Below, piece by piece: positions 25,701 to 33,619 of a stretch of DNA of 64,000 nucleotides. This DNA comes from Marinifilum breve (GTDB taxonomy: Bacteria > Bacteroidota > Bacteroidia > Bacteroidales > Marinifilaceae), in contig NZ_QFLI01000002.1 of NCBI RefSeq assembly GCF_003202155.1, positions 310,001 to 374,000 on the forward strand, in the 5' to 3' direction. A program made the translations under genes and the position numbers. The notes below the pieces were generated by a model. That model saw only the letters and a list, made by a program, of their open reading frames with translations. It had not been told where the DNA came from and did no database searches. How positions within the stretch are numbered: position 1 is the first letter of the stretch; every line of letters begins with the position of its first letter.

Positions 25701-27474
25701 CGATCATTCCCTCACCTACATTACTAATTGTATACACATAGAAATGAGGTGCTGTTCCAATTAAAGGATCAGTCCAATCGTAATCCGACAAGGCAATTTG
25801 TTTGCCAGGAGTAAACTCTAAACTACCATGTGTTCCAAAGTGGAAAATGGCATCGGCTTTAAAACTTCTCTGAATCCAAAAATAAGGTGCAATATAGGCG
25901 TGTGGAGGTGCTACTTTAGCGCCATGAATTAATTGAAATTCATTTTTCCCTAATCCAGGCAATGGTTGTGGAAGCAATACTACATTACCAAATTTAACTC
26001 TCGAAACAGCCAAATAATCCTTTTCATTTTTATAGACTGACATGTATGAACCTGGTGCTTTTCCATATCTTTTCTCCACTTCATCATACAGTTCCGATGG
26101 CAAGATTTCATGACACCAGCTTTCATACTCTTCTGCTGGAATTAGTTCCGGATCGCCATTTTTTAAATATTGATCGAACGCTCCTTCGGCATAAGGTCCT
26201 AAAACCGGTCCTTTTTTCATTACAAGCTTTTTAAAGTCATTGTATTTAGCTGGCAAATCACCTAAATCATATCCCTCCTTTTTCAAACGCAACAACATGT
26301 TATGAAGAGAGGGTAAAACCTCTAGGTTTGCTGCTACTAAGGCATTTTTCCCAGGGCCTTTGAAATAAACGATTGCTAATTTTTTATCCTTATTCTTTTT
26401 TTCGGCAAGCTTTATGTAATTCTCAGCAATGTCACCAAACTTCTTTAACCTGCCTGGTATTGGTTTAAACAGGAGGTATCCATTTTCATCCTCGAATTGT
26501 GCAAAAACAGCATATGGTACCACTCCACCATCAAATTCGGGCATGGTAACAGACTGGCTTAATAATCCGCCAAACATTCCTTGTTTATCTTTCACCCATT
26601 CATCATGTCTTTTAAATACACTTACCGGACACAAGACAGGCACATTCAATTCTTTCAACCAGGATTCCATTCGCTTTGGCGATCCTCCCATTGAGATACG
26701 TCCATGAGGCATATAAACAACCAAGTCTGGTTTAATTTCCTGCATATAAGGCAATCGTCCTCGAAATGCAGCAATCGGATAAACATTAAACCCTCTTCCT
26801 TCCAACTCTTCAATCATACTATTCATATGATCACGATTGGTATTAAATGGTCCCGGAATACTTGTGAAAAGAGCTACTTTTTTGGCTCCTTCCTTATGAA
26901 ATCCTTTTTCCAGACAATATTTTTCAAAATCAGCTACCTTTTCATATGCTACTTCTTCATCGATATGAAATAGAACATCAGAAGCTATTTCCTGAGGATC
27001 TTCCACATCATCAGTCATGAATGATTTTCCATCAATTTCCATTCGGATATAGCTCAACAGGTTACGGTAATTCTTACTGCCGGCATTGTTCAAATAATCT
27101 GTTACCTTATCAAGATTTTCACCTTCAATGTTGGTTAAGTTCAATCTGGGATTTGTAGAGGCTTGCAGATATATTTTTGTACCTTCTTCGCCAGCTCTGA
27201 TAATTTCCTGCTCACCTTCTTCTGATAATCGAATTCCCATGCCAAATACAATCAACATATCATATCGATCCAATTTGTTCAATTGATCCATCTTAATATG
27301 CTTTACTGATATGAACTTACTATCAGTCGACTTAGCTATTTTTGTGTATAGAAATTCTGGATAATTGACTAAACCTATCTTTGTTGGGGCAATTTTTGCC
27401 TGATAAAATATGAATAGCGCAACAAGTGCTATTAGACCAATTGTTATTTTATATTTTTTAGTTTTCAATTTCAT
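22792..27474 (-). CDS. hmuS: CobN/BchH-like heme dechelatase, HmuS-like
   Basis: A 1560-residue membrane-tethered chelatase-family protein, longer than typical CobN. It has an N-terminal helix (ITIGLIALVALFIFYQA), a large CobN/magnesium-chelatase domain with the family block IFHFGTHGSLEFTPGKQ (about 555-571), and a C-terminal helix (LVVYGAIGFILAMIAVFIV) with a basic RRRKLD tail. A basic, His-bearing loop (GNSHGKKRRHPHAV) lies near residue 790. In hmu operons this protein is HmuS; work on Bacteroides showed that such proteins remove iron from heme under anaerobic conditions. No cobalamin genes are nearby, which argues against cobaltochelatase. It follows a palindromic element and the PepSY gene. 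Confidence 0.88.
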   Translation of the reverse strand: MKLKTKKYKITIGLIALVALFIFYQAKIAPTKIGLVNYPEFLYTKIAKSTDSKFISVKHIKMDQLNKLDRYDMLIVFGMGIRLSEEGEQEIIRAGEEGTKIYLQASTNPRLNLTNIEGENLDKVTDYLNNAGSKNYRNLLSYIRMEIDGKSFMTDDVEDPQEIASDVLFHIDEEVAYEKVADFEKYCLEKGFHKEGAKKVALFTSIPGPFNTNRDHMNSMIEELEGRGFNVYPIAAFRGRLPYMQEIKPDLVVYMPHGRISMGGSPKRMESWLKELNVPVLCPVSVFKRHDEWVKDKQGMFGGLLSQSVTMPEFDGGVVPYAVFAQFEDENGYLLFKPIPGRLKKFGDIAENYIKLAEKKNKDKKLAIVYFKGPGKNALVAANLEVLPSLHNMLLRLKKEGYDLGDLPAKYNDFKKLVMKKGPVLGPYAEGAFDQYLKNGDPELIPAEEYESWCHEILPSELYDEVEKRYGKAPGSYMSVYKNEKDYLAVSRVKFGNVVLLPQPLPGLGKNEFQLIHGAKVAPPHAYIAPYFWIQRSFKADAIFHFGTHGSLEFTPGKQIALSDYDWTDPLIGTAPHFYVYTISNVGEGMIAKRRSYGVLQTYLTPPFIEAKANKEKDDIRKKMLNYEQAEGSLKKEYAVAIKKLLIQTGLHKDLDLDSTLTTVYTPEQMMDIANYLEEIEHEKITGGLYTMNVPYTEAKLDETIRLMYEDVLAYNMAEIDIVNGKILRSEIDNKAFFNNKYLLPAKKHLQTILKLKNADQYLSKIISKADIDRASAWKKRNGNSHGKKRRHPHAVMQQDNEDVSEEEKKQVRELIIKILPNAEKTAFLNKQKSEKEYEKTMGMFDPSKAARIKKMAKMIPAMEKALKMANDSAVKPVLHLMQKEELRKLAIQYLDDKNLLKEVEEERKKQNAQLLARALSVQMMSVCDLNEETIKKSSLGRLEGNKHILNFYHEKSKVLSELLKNNSDPSAVKLKSFINEKLNGLITLNADRWATLTTREKNFTNAVGELENSVKSVLAKRESLEMSPEYELRAIVNSLKGGYTPPSPGGDPVTNSATVATGRNLYAVSAEHTPSKEAWEVGKKLANSLIENYREKNDGAYPKKISFTLWSASYIETEGTTIAQILYFLGAEPVWDPFGRVKNVRLIPAKELGRPRIDAVVQTSGQLRDLAASRLFLINKAIAMVAEANEEDNNFVSEGILAAEKLLVEKGFSPKEARELSKQRIFGGVNGNYGTGIMGMVESSDRWDSTKVVAQTYINNMGATYGSEESWGDFGKGVFEAALLNTDAVVQPRQSNTWGALSLDHVYEFMGGLNLAVKEVTGKDPESYFNDFRNSSNPRVQGLKEAIWVESRTTLLNPRYIKEYMKGGASSAESFAETFRNTFGWNVMKPTAIENRLWDELYETYVQDKQNLNVHEFFKRENPYALQEMTAIMLETVRKGMWKASQEQIDAIAKLHTELVKEHEAGCSGFVCDNQKLRNFISQQVDSDLSESYNKEINNVREVAKSESKDNVVLKKEEKINPLSDKQDSFKINKLVVYGAIGFILAMIAVFIVRRRKLD

Positions 27475-27500
27475 CTGTTTATATTTTTATTTTTAGGTCA

Positions 27501-27587
27501 GATGGTTCCGATAGCTATCGGAATTACCATTCCTAAATAATCATTCTCGTCTATGAGGTAATAATTATTTACTCATGGACGTTTCAT
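27501..27587. repeat. palindromic intercistronic element, copy 3 of 3, with nested palindrome
   Basis: An 87-bp element between the PepSY gene stop and the hmuS start. The right part is an imperfect palindrome (GTCTATGAGGTAATAAT and ATTATTTACTCATGGAC, 15 of 17 positions paired). The left arm carries an extra perfect 18-bp palindrome, TTCCGATAGCTATCGGAA (27506-27523), which accounts for the 13-base length difference from copy 2. Its CCGATAGCTATCGG core resembles a palindrome that is frequent in some Bacteroidetes genomes (from memory). Confidence 0.65.
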
Positions 27588-27593
27588 TATATT

Positions 27594-29219
27594 TTAATTA
27601 ATTCGGTTTCGTACTTTGGGTTTAGTCAGCCAGTAATCCAGAACACCAGCCAACAACATTAGAAGGCATAACAATCCACCCAATGGTATAATCAACATGT
27701 AGAACCCGCCGATCAATCCTCTAAACATGCGAGCATTGTGCAGTTCAAACATGTAATTCCATAAAGGAAGTTTGCTGTTCTTTCTAATTTTATCAGGCAT
27801 TGGAAAAACATCAATAAGTTTTTCTCCTTTAACATTACATATTCCCTTGTAATGGCCCATTATATAGTGATTGCCATCCGGCAATTTCTCATAAGCAGTA
27901 ACAAATGTGGATGCAGGTCTTCCTGAATTATCACTTTTCTTTGTTTGAAGAATCTTTTCGCTTTGATTTTCATTCCTGTCAACACGATTTAATCCTCCAA
28001 AGGAACCTACCAGCCATACTCCAGGTTTTTCTTCTCTAAAAACCGTTGTTCCCATACCAAAAATTCGTACAGGAAGTTTAATTTTTTCGAACTCTATGTT
28101 CTCATTATAATTTCCAACCCAAATACCATCAGAACACTCTAATACCAGTTGATTTTGTTGATTATCGTAAAGGGCATTTCTTATTTTATGGTACCAGGGA
28201 TTTTCATTTTTAAGCGATGGATAGTATTTAGAATTTACTTTTCCATTTACAAGAGTCATCATGAGAATTGGGTTCATAAACATACCTGTAAATGTTATAA
28301 GCACTAAAAAAATGGCAAAATACCATCCAAGCTTTTTGTGGTACTTAAAAAAGAATGAACGAACATTTTTCTCTTTGTAGGAAGCTCTTCTTCCTTCTCT
28401 TTTATATCGACGTTTCCATTTTTTAGGATAATACCAAATATAAAATGCTGATATACTTAAAAAGAACAGTATAAGTCCCACAATATCCCAAAGTATTTTG
28501 CCAGGCAAGCCCCAAATCGAACCATCGTGCAATTGGAAAAATACCTGAATAAGCGAGATATAGGAAGAATACTTTTTCTTTTTTAAGCTTAATTTCTCAA
28601 AATTGAGCTTATCATTATGAAGTGAAGTCTGATAGACATCAGACTTTGAAACAAGTAATAAGTGCTTGCCTGTATTTAAAATCTTTATAATTGAATGATC
28701 TCCGTTCGGAAGCGGGAGATTTATCCATTTAGATTGCTTAAAATTATATTGCAAGCACCCTTGATTACTTGCGCAAAGCAGAAGCTTATTTTCTCTGGAA
28801 TAATAAAGGTGATTAGATCGTTTCCCTAAAGCAGATTTAGGGTAATCTCCTTGCATGAAAGCTTGTAAACTTTTTCCATTATCAGTTGATAAAAATATCC
28901 CTTGTCGACCATAAACCAGTAGCGAGTCTCCCAAATATTCGATCCCCTTTAAACTAGAACGATTCCAATTATCTGGCTGATATTGCTTTGGAACCAACAT
29001 TCGAGAAACGGATGCATTTTGAATTAAATCAGGATGGTTTAGCAGTATACCCGAAAGACTCATATAAGCCATAAAAAGAAGGACAAGCAAACCAAAGTAC
29101 TTATGTATCCAGCGGCTAATTTTATAAATTTTACTTTTCACAAAACTAAGTATTAATAACCTTAAATCTTTAAAGAGAAAATGGGATGAGCAATATTTGC
29201 CCATCCCTTTGCATATCAA
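27594..29219 (-). CDS. PepSY-associated TM domain protein
   Basis: A 541-residue inner-membrane protein of the PepSY_TM type. The conserved start KISRWIHKYFGLLVLLFMAYMSLSGILLNHPDLI (split: KISRWIHKYFGLLVLLF, then MAYMSLSGILLNHPDL) is the first helix. Further helices lie near 240-260, 290-320 and at the C-terminus (GFYMLIIPLGGLLCLLMLLA). The periplasmic parts read like beta-propeller segments (GDSLLVYGRQGIFLSTDNG). The family is common beside siderophore and heme receptors and may act in ferric or heme reduction. The ATG at 29219 gives a long N-terminus; a GTG at 29141 just before KSKIYKISRW is an alternative start. Confidence 0.75.
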   Translation of the reverse strand: MICKGMGKYCSSHFLFKDLRLLILSFVKSKIYKISRWIHKYFGLLVLLFMAYMSLSGILLNHPDLIQNASVSRMLVPKQYQPDNWNRSSLKGIEYLGDSLLVYGRQGIFLSTDNGKSLQAFMQGDYPKSALGKRSNHLYYSRENKLLLCASNQGCLQYNFKQSKWINLPLPNGDHSIIKILNTGKHLLLVSKSDVYQTSLHNDKLNFEKLSLKKKKYSSYISLIQVFFQLHDGSIWGLPGKILWDIVGLILFFLSISAFYIWYYPKKWKRRYKREGRRASYKEKNVRSFFFKYHKKLGWYFAIFLVLITFTGMFMNPILMMTLVNGKVNSKYYPSLKNENPWYHKIRNALYDNQQNQLVLECSDGIWVGNYNENIEFEKIKLPVRIFGMGTTVFREEKPGVWLVGSFGGLNRVDRNENQSEKILQTKKSDNSGRPASTFVTAYEKLPDGNHYIMGHYKGICNVKGEKLIDVFPMPDKIRKNSKLPLWNYMFELHNARMFRGLIGGFYMLIIPLGGLLCLLMLLAGVLDYWLTKPKVRNRIN

Positions 29220-29253
29220 TATTCAGGGAGATTCCTTTCATTTAAAAAAGGAA

Positions 29254-29901
29254 TTATCTTAAAGATCTTGAACCATCTTCCTGGTAACTATATTTTAAGG
29301 TTACATGACCTGATTTTGAATCTGCATCATAAAAATCACTAACCCAAAGCTTTGCATATTTTCCATCGGCGGTTTTAATAACATAAATTTGATCATTTAC
29401 ACTATATTGTCTTGTTGACATATCAAAACTAACAGTTAAACCTACTTCTGTTCCGCCTGTCATTACAGTACTTCCACCTGTAGTTACATAAGTTGTAGGT
29501 GTTGGAGGCATTTCAAAAACTTGCATTATTGTAATATCCTCATCTACTTTGTAACCTGTTTCAGGAGCCTCAACTACATTGTCCCAACCTATTTGTCCCG
29601 TATTTTCTGTTGACTCTAAAAGTCCACCTTGTCCTGAGCCTGAAGTGCCACTGTTTGTGCGGAAGTTGTAACGATGGAATGCGATGTCCCAATCAAGAGC
29701 ATCACGAGTTTCGTTTGCTGCCGATTCGCCTACAATTTTTCCTTCTTCAAAAGAAAAGTAAACCCATTTAGTATAATCAGAAGCATCAATTATTACTTCT
29801 TTTGCTTCTACCGGAACAATGTTATCATCATCACTACACGAAGTAAATAAGAACGACGTTGAAAATAGCAAACCTAATGCTAAAAGACTGATTTTATTCA
29901 T
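29254..29901 (-). CDS. hmuY: heme-binding lipoprotein, HmuY family
   Basis: A 215-residue lipoprotein from the preferred start MNKISLLALGLLFSTSFLFTSC; the frame is open 29 codons further upstream (29988), but this start gives a proper lipobox (LFTSC, then SDDD). The family block DWDIAFHRYNFRTNSG (about 75-90) is diagnostic of HmuY, followed by the Gly-rich GTSGSGQGG loop and ADGKYAKLWVSDFYD near the C-terminus. HmuY is a surface or secreted hemophore that takes heme from host or environmental carriers and hands it to HmuR. It lies just downstream of hmuR, the reverse of the P. gingivalis order. Confidence 0.88.
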   Translation of the reverse strand: MNKISLLALGLLFSTSFLFTSCSDDDNIVPVEAKEVIIDASDYTKWVYFSFEEGKIVGESAANETRDALDWDIAFHRYNFRTNSGTSGSGQGGLLESTENTGQIGWDNVVEAPETGYKVDEDITIMQVFEMPPTPTTYVTTGGSTVMTGGTEVGLTVSFDMSTRQYSVNDQIYVIKTADGKYAKLWVSDFYDADSKSGHVTLKYSYQEDGSRSLR

Positions 29902-29992
29902 TTTTTTGTTGTTTATGCTTACGATTCGAGTTTTAATTACTACTTCATCACAAGCGGTTTTGTAATTATTTGATTGTATTAAATACACATCC

Positions 29993-32323
29993 TTAAAATC
30001 TAAAAGTTAGAGCGGTAAAAAAGCGTCTTCCGACAGTAGGAGTAGTATTCATTGTAACTACGGGTGCTCTATAATCAAAAATATTTTTTGCTCCTGCACT
30101 TAATGTTATGTGCGCACCATAAGAGCAAGTAGCTGTAAGATTAAATATTGCATACGAAGGATAATGTAATTCATAAATCTGATTATAAAGAACATCAGTT
30201 TCGTCAACATCGGTTTCGTAGGCGTCAAGAGTTTTCTTTCCGTAAATTTTACCAGATAAATTTACCGATCCTTTTATTTTATTTTTGGCATATAAATACT
30301 CTAATTGAGTAGTTAATGCGTGAGGACTTACATCTGATAAAGAAACAGCTTCATTATCTGCATGTCTTGACGTATAAATATATCCACCCTTAAAATTGAA
30401 ATTCTGGCTTATACGCCATTTTAAAATTGCTTCCACATTAAATATTTCAACTTCATCCATATTTAAATATTTGATTACGTCTTCTGTAATAAATAAATTA
30501 TCTATTTTATCTTTTATATCGTTGTATGAAGTGATTACAGTTACATTTAAGTTTTTCTTCTTGTTAAGAAAATCCAATGAAAAAGAAAAATAATTGCTTG
30601 TTTCGGGTTTTAAATCGGAATTACCTACAATTTGAAACATTCCCATGTGACTCCAATCCATGAATAATTCCTTTAAAGTAGGCGCACGATAACCCATTGC
30701 ATAATTTAATCGGATATTGAACGGGTTAATATTATATTTGAAAGTAACAGATGGCGAAGCGTGAAAATCAAAAGTTGTATGATAACCACCTCTTACACCA
30801 ACAACAGCTTGTAATTTTTGCGATAGTTGAATTTCATCTTGCAGAATCAGAACAACATCGTTGGTTGTTTTTTCTTCCATACTTTCGTCTGCATTAAACA
30901 TATCAGTTTCCAGAATTTCATAAAGATTTTCAACGCCTGTGAAGAGATTATGTTTTTTTAATCGTAGAGTGTAATTGAATTTGGTGTTATTTACTGTATT
31001 ACGATAGTTGTGAACCTCTGTTCCGCTTTTCTCAAAAACATCAAATTTATCGTAAACATCAGTATTATGAGAAAGTCTAATCTTTTTATTATTAGAGACA
31101 TTATAGTTTACATAGCCCCCAATCGTATAATTTTTGAATTTATCATGTTTCCAATTATAAGCATATTCTACTACAGCTTTGTCTACAGAAGTTGTATCGT
31201 AACGATAATCAAAAAGTGCAACAGGAAAGTCTTCATGTTCGTAATAATTTCCAAAAATTTGAACATCCCATTTATCATCAGTATAACCGAATTTTTGTTT
31301 GATTGTATAATTTTGAAAGCCAGATATTGTAGATGAACCAAAATTGTAATAGGTCGAAGTATCAATATATACAAACTTTTTTTCAAGTCTTTCTTTATCT
31401 TCTATGTGGTAACCGTCATAACTTTTGTAATTCACAAAAGTATGGCAATAGAAATTTTTATGTCTGAAACCAAGATTGATATTACCATTCAGATTGAGTT
31501 TGTCTTGATTTTTAAAAAAATCACGTTCGTAAACCGTTGGAAAAGTTTTGTTTTTATCGTAATTCTTTTGATTTTTTTCTGCATAACGAAGACTTACGCT
31601 AACATCTAACTTTTTTTGAGGTTTTTTAGTGATAATATTGATAACCCCTCCCATTGCGTTAGAACCGTAAAGTGCTGAACTGGCACCTCTAAGTATTTCA
31701 ATACGCTCTATATTTGCAGCATTTAAGCGAGAATAATCAACATTTCCACCCGTTTCGCCTGCCATACGTTCGCCGTCAATTAAAATAAGAGTATACTGAG
31801 GGTCAAGACCTTGAACTTTCATTGAAGGCCCGTAACCATGTCGTCCCATTTCAATCCCAGGAACTTCGGCTTCCAAAACATCTGTAACAGTTACAGCATC
31901 AATCCTTTCCAGTTCCTTATGCGTTATTACCTGAGTAAGAATAGGAGCTCGTTTTAATGTATGTTGAGTACGAGTTCCAGTAACGGTTACCTGTTCCAGG
32001 TTTAATACATCTTCTTCTACATAAATTACTTTTATCTTATTTTGAACAATGGTGTCCCAAACAGATTTATATCCAACGCTAGTAACTGATATAATTATTT
32101 CTTTATCTGCATCAACAGGTATATCAATATATCCCTTTTCATCAGAAGCTGCATACCCCATCCATTTGGGTTGATTCAAAACCTGCCAACTAATATTGGC
32201 ATAAGTTAAAGGTTTGTTATTATTCCTTTGTACAATTTGAATTTGTGAGTTTTGTGCTAACAAAACTTCTCCTGTAAAAATTAATGATATAAGTATGATT
32301 AAAGTCTTTATTGATAATCGCAT
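29993..32323 (-). CDS. hmuR: TonB-dependent heme receptor, HmuR family
   Basis: A 776-residue receptor with signal peptide (MRLSIKTLIILISLIFTGEV), a carboxypeptidase-like domain (about 27-105), a plug with VTGTRTQHTLKRAPI and IERIEILRGASSALYGSNAM, and a barrel ending RRFFTALTFRF. The barrel has YRAP (about 544), then WSHMG and NSDL (about 557-572). These match the FRAP/YRAP and NPDL boxes with an intervening His that mark heme receptors. It is the first gene of the operon, with a strong promoter 30 bases upstream. It would pass heme to the periplasm for HmuS. Confidence 0.9.
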   Translation of the reverse strand: MRLSIKTLIILISLIFTGEVLLAQNSQIQIVQRNNNKPLTYANISWQVLNQPKWMGYAASDEKGYIDIPVDADKEIIISVTSVGYKSVWDTIVQNKIKVIYVEEDVLNLEQVTVTGTRTQHTLKRAPILTQVITHKELERIDAVTVTDVLEAEVPGIEMGRHGYGPSMKVQGLDPQYTLILIDGERMAGETGGNVDYSRLNAANIERIEILRGASSALYGSNAMGGVINIITKKPQKKLDVSVSLRYAEKNQKNYDKNKTFPTVYERDFFKNQDKLNLNGNINLGFRHKNFYCHTFVNYKSYDGYHIEDKERLEKKFVYIDTSTYYNFGSSTISGFQNYTIKQKFGYTDDKWDVQIFGNYYEHEDFPVALFDYRYDTTSVDKAVVEYAYNWKHDKFKNYTIGGYVNYNVSNNKKIRLSHNTDVYDKFDVFEKSGTEVHNYRNTVNNTKFNYTLRLKKHNLFTGVENLYEILETDMFNADESMEEKTTNDVVLILQDEIQLSQKLQAVVGVRGGYHTTFDFHASPSVTFKYNINPFNIRLNYAMGYRAPTLKELFMDWSHMGMFQIVGNSDLKPETSNYFSFSLDFLNKKKNLNVTVITSYNDIKDKIDNLFITEDVIKYLNMDEVEIFNVEAILKWRISQNFNFKGGYIYTSRHADNEAVSLSDVSPHALTTQLEYLYAKNKIKGSVNLSGKIYGKKTLDAYETDVDETDVLYNQIYELHYPSYAIFNLTATCSYGAHITLSAGAKNIFDYRAPVVTMNTTPTVGRRFFTALTFRF

Positions 32324-32354
32324 TTTTTGTGTGTTTTATATCGGTTCTGCGCTC

Positions 32355-32385
32355 CAAAATTAGAGTTAATCTACTTTGGCGACAA
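32355..32385 (-). promoter_or_regulatory. promoter of the hmu operon
   Basis: On the minus strand TTG (32383-32385), 20 bases, then TAATTTTG (32355-32362). This matches the Bacteroidetes -33/-7 pattern with the same spacing as the promoter at 7751-7781. The start site would be near 32348 and the leader about 25 bases. Confidence 0.7.
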
Positions 32386-32907
32386 TCATAAGAAATTGGT
32401 AATTTACTGACATAGTGATACCTACAAATGACTAATTAGAAGTTGGTACTCTATATTTCACATGTCATGAACAGTATTTATTAGCCTAAAAAATATACCT
32501 ATAAATAAGGCAATTAGCTTATGTGATCAGTGTGACTTCTCTAATAAGAAGTGATCTGGAAACTTTGTAGAATTTCGAAGTAAGGATGTGAGAAAGAAAT
32601 GTAAATTACTTACGAAACTGTGTTAGATAGAATAAATAATTACATGAATAGGTATTGGATTGAGCTTTTAGTTCCTACGCAAAATTATAGTTTATAATCA
32701 ATATTTCAATTGATTAATATTGCTTAAATATGATACAGCAAATTAACAGTTCTGATAGTTCAAAAAATCATATTGAATCAGAACTACACCACACGTATTA
32801 ATTATATTTTTGTTTTCTTTATCGGAATTTCAATTTAAGATTCCTCAGTATCAGTGAAAGTACTTCCGGTGACTACTGGAACAGAAATTAAAAGGTATAA
32901 CAATACA

Positions 32908-32940
32908 AAAACGGTAAGCCACTTAAGGACTTACCGTTTT
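32908..32940 (-). terminator. terminator of the hemerythrin-LuxR operon
   Basis: AAAACGGTAAG (32908-32918) and CTTACCGTTTT (32930-32940) are perfect 11-bp arms; the inner bases CC...GG extend the stem. The minus strand continues in TTTTTG. It lies 70 bases beyond the LuxR stop. Confidence 0.75.
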
Positions 32941-33010
32941 AAATAAAATTCCAAACCTATTCACTATTGATAAAATTAAAAATATCAATTGCGCAAATAT
33001 TTAAATGCTA

Positions 33011-33619
33011 TTACATAGCCTCTTCTGCTTTTATGATATGATGCATCAATGCATACACGGTTAATCCTGAGATGGTTTTAATGCCTAATTTACTGGTGAT
33101 ATTTTTACGATGCGTTATTACTGTATTAATAGAAATAAAGAGTTGGTCGGCAATCTCTTTATTCGAAAAACCCAGTGCCACAGCCTTTAAAACATCTCTC
33201 TCTCTATCACTTAAGGTTAGTGAATCCTCCTCTTGCTGTTCATTTGCTTTAGGTGCGTAAAAGAACTGCTGCAACTTATCTACTACCTCTTTTCTACTGC
33301 ATGAATAAGAAATAAAATGATCGCACACACAAGTTGGAAATTGCTGTTTGCCTATTAAAATGGTACTACTCAATCCAAATGAATTTTTCACATACTCCAA
33401 ACAGTCTATTTTTCTTTGCTTTTGCAGAATATCCTCGCTTAGGATTAAATAATCCATATTCTCATCATTTTGCATAAAATATTCCAATTCATCAAAAGTA
33501 TCTACCTCATGTAACTCGGACTCTATTCCAATTACATTTAAAAGTGTCTTAACTCCCAGTCGTACCAGATATTGTTCCGAAGCGATAACCGTATGCAATT
33601 TTCTCTCTTCAAACTCCAT
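33011..33619 (-). CDS. LuxR/NarL-type regulator with degenerate, Cys-bearing receiver domain
   Basis: A 202-residue regulator. The C-terminal LuxR helix-turn-helix is clear (about 134-190: LTLSDRERDVLKAVALGFSN and KEIADQLFISINTVITHRKN). The N-terminal region follows a receiver fold, but the place of the phospho-acceptor Asp reads YLILSEDIL, with Ser61 where Asp is expected. Four Cys (73, 97, 99, 107) include a CVCD motif and a later SYSCS. The loss of the Asp and the Cys set suggest control by redox state or metal rather than phosphorylation. It overlaps the hemerythrin gene by 11 bases, so the two are translationally coupled. Confidence 0.8.
   Translation of the reverse strand: MEFEERKLHTVIASEQYLVRLGVKTLLNVIGIESELHEVDTFDELEYFMQNDENMDYLILSEDILQKQRKIDCLEYVKNSFGLSSTILIGKQQFPTCVCDHFISYSCSRKEVVDKLQQFFYAPKANEQQEEDSLTLSDRERDVLKAVALGFSNKEIADQLFISINTVITHRKNITSKLGIKTISGLTVYALMHHIIKAEEAM

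Larger units (their letters stand above)
32324..33010. other. 687-bp gap upstream of the hmu operon
   Basis: This holds the hmu promoter (32355-32385) and the terminator of the LuxR gene (32908-32940). The AT-rich 500 bp between them has no ORF, strong hairpin or repeat I could support. I looked for a classical Fur box near the hmu promoter and did not find a convincing one. Confidence 0.6.

Noticed and set aside
22792-27474. Cobaltochelatase CobN of cobalamin synthesis
   Set aside because: No cob/cbi genes nearby; terminal membrane helices and hmuRY/UV neighbours fit HmuS.
32324-32420. Fur box at the hmu promoter
   Set aside because: No stretch with enough match to the GATAATGATAATCATTATC consensus was found around the promoter.
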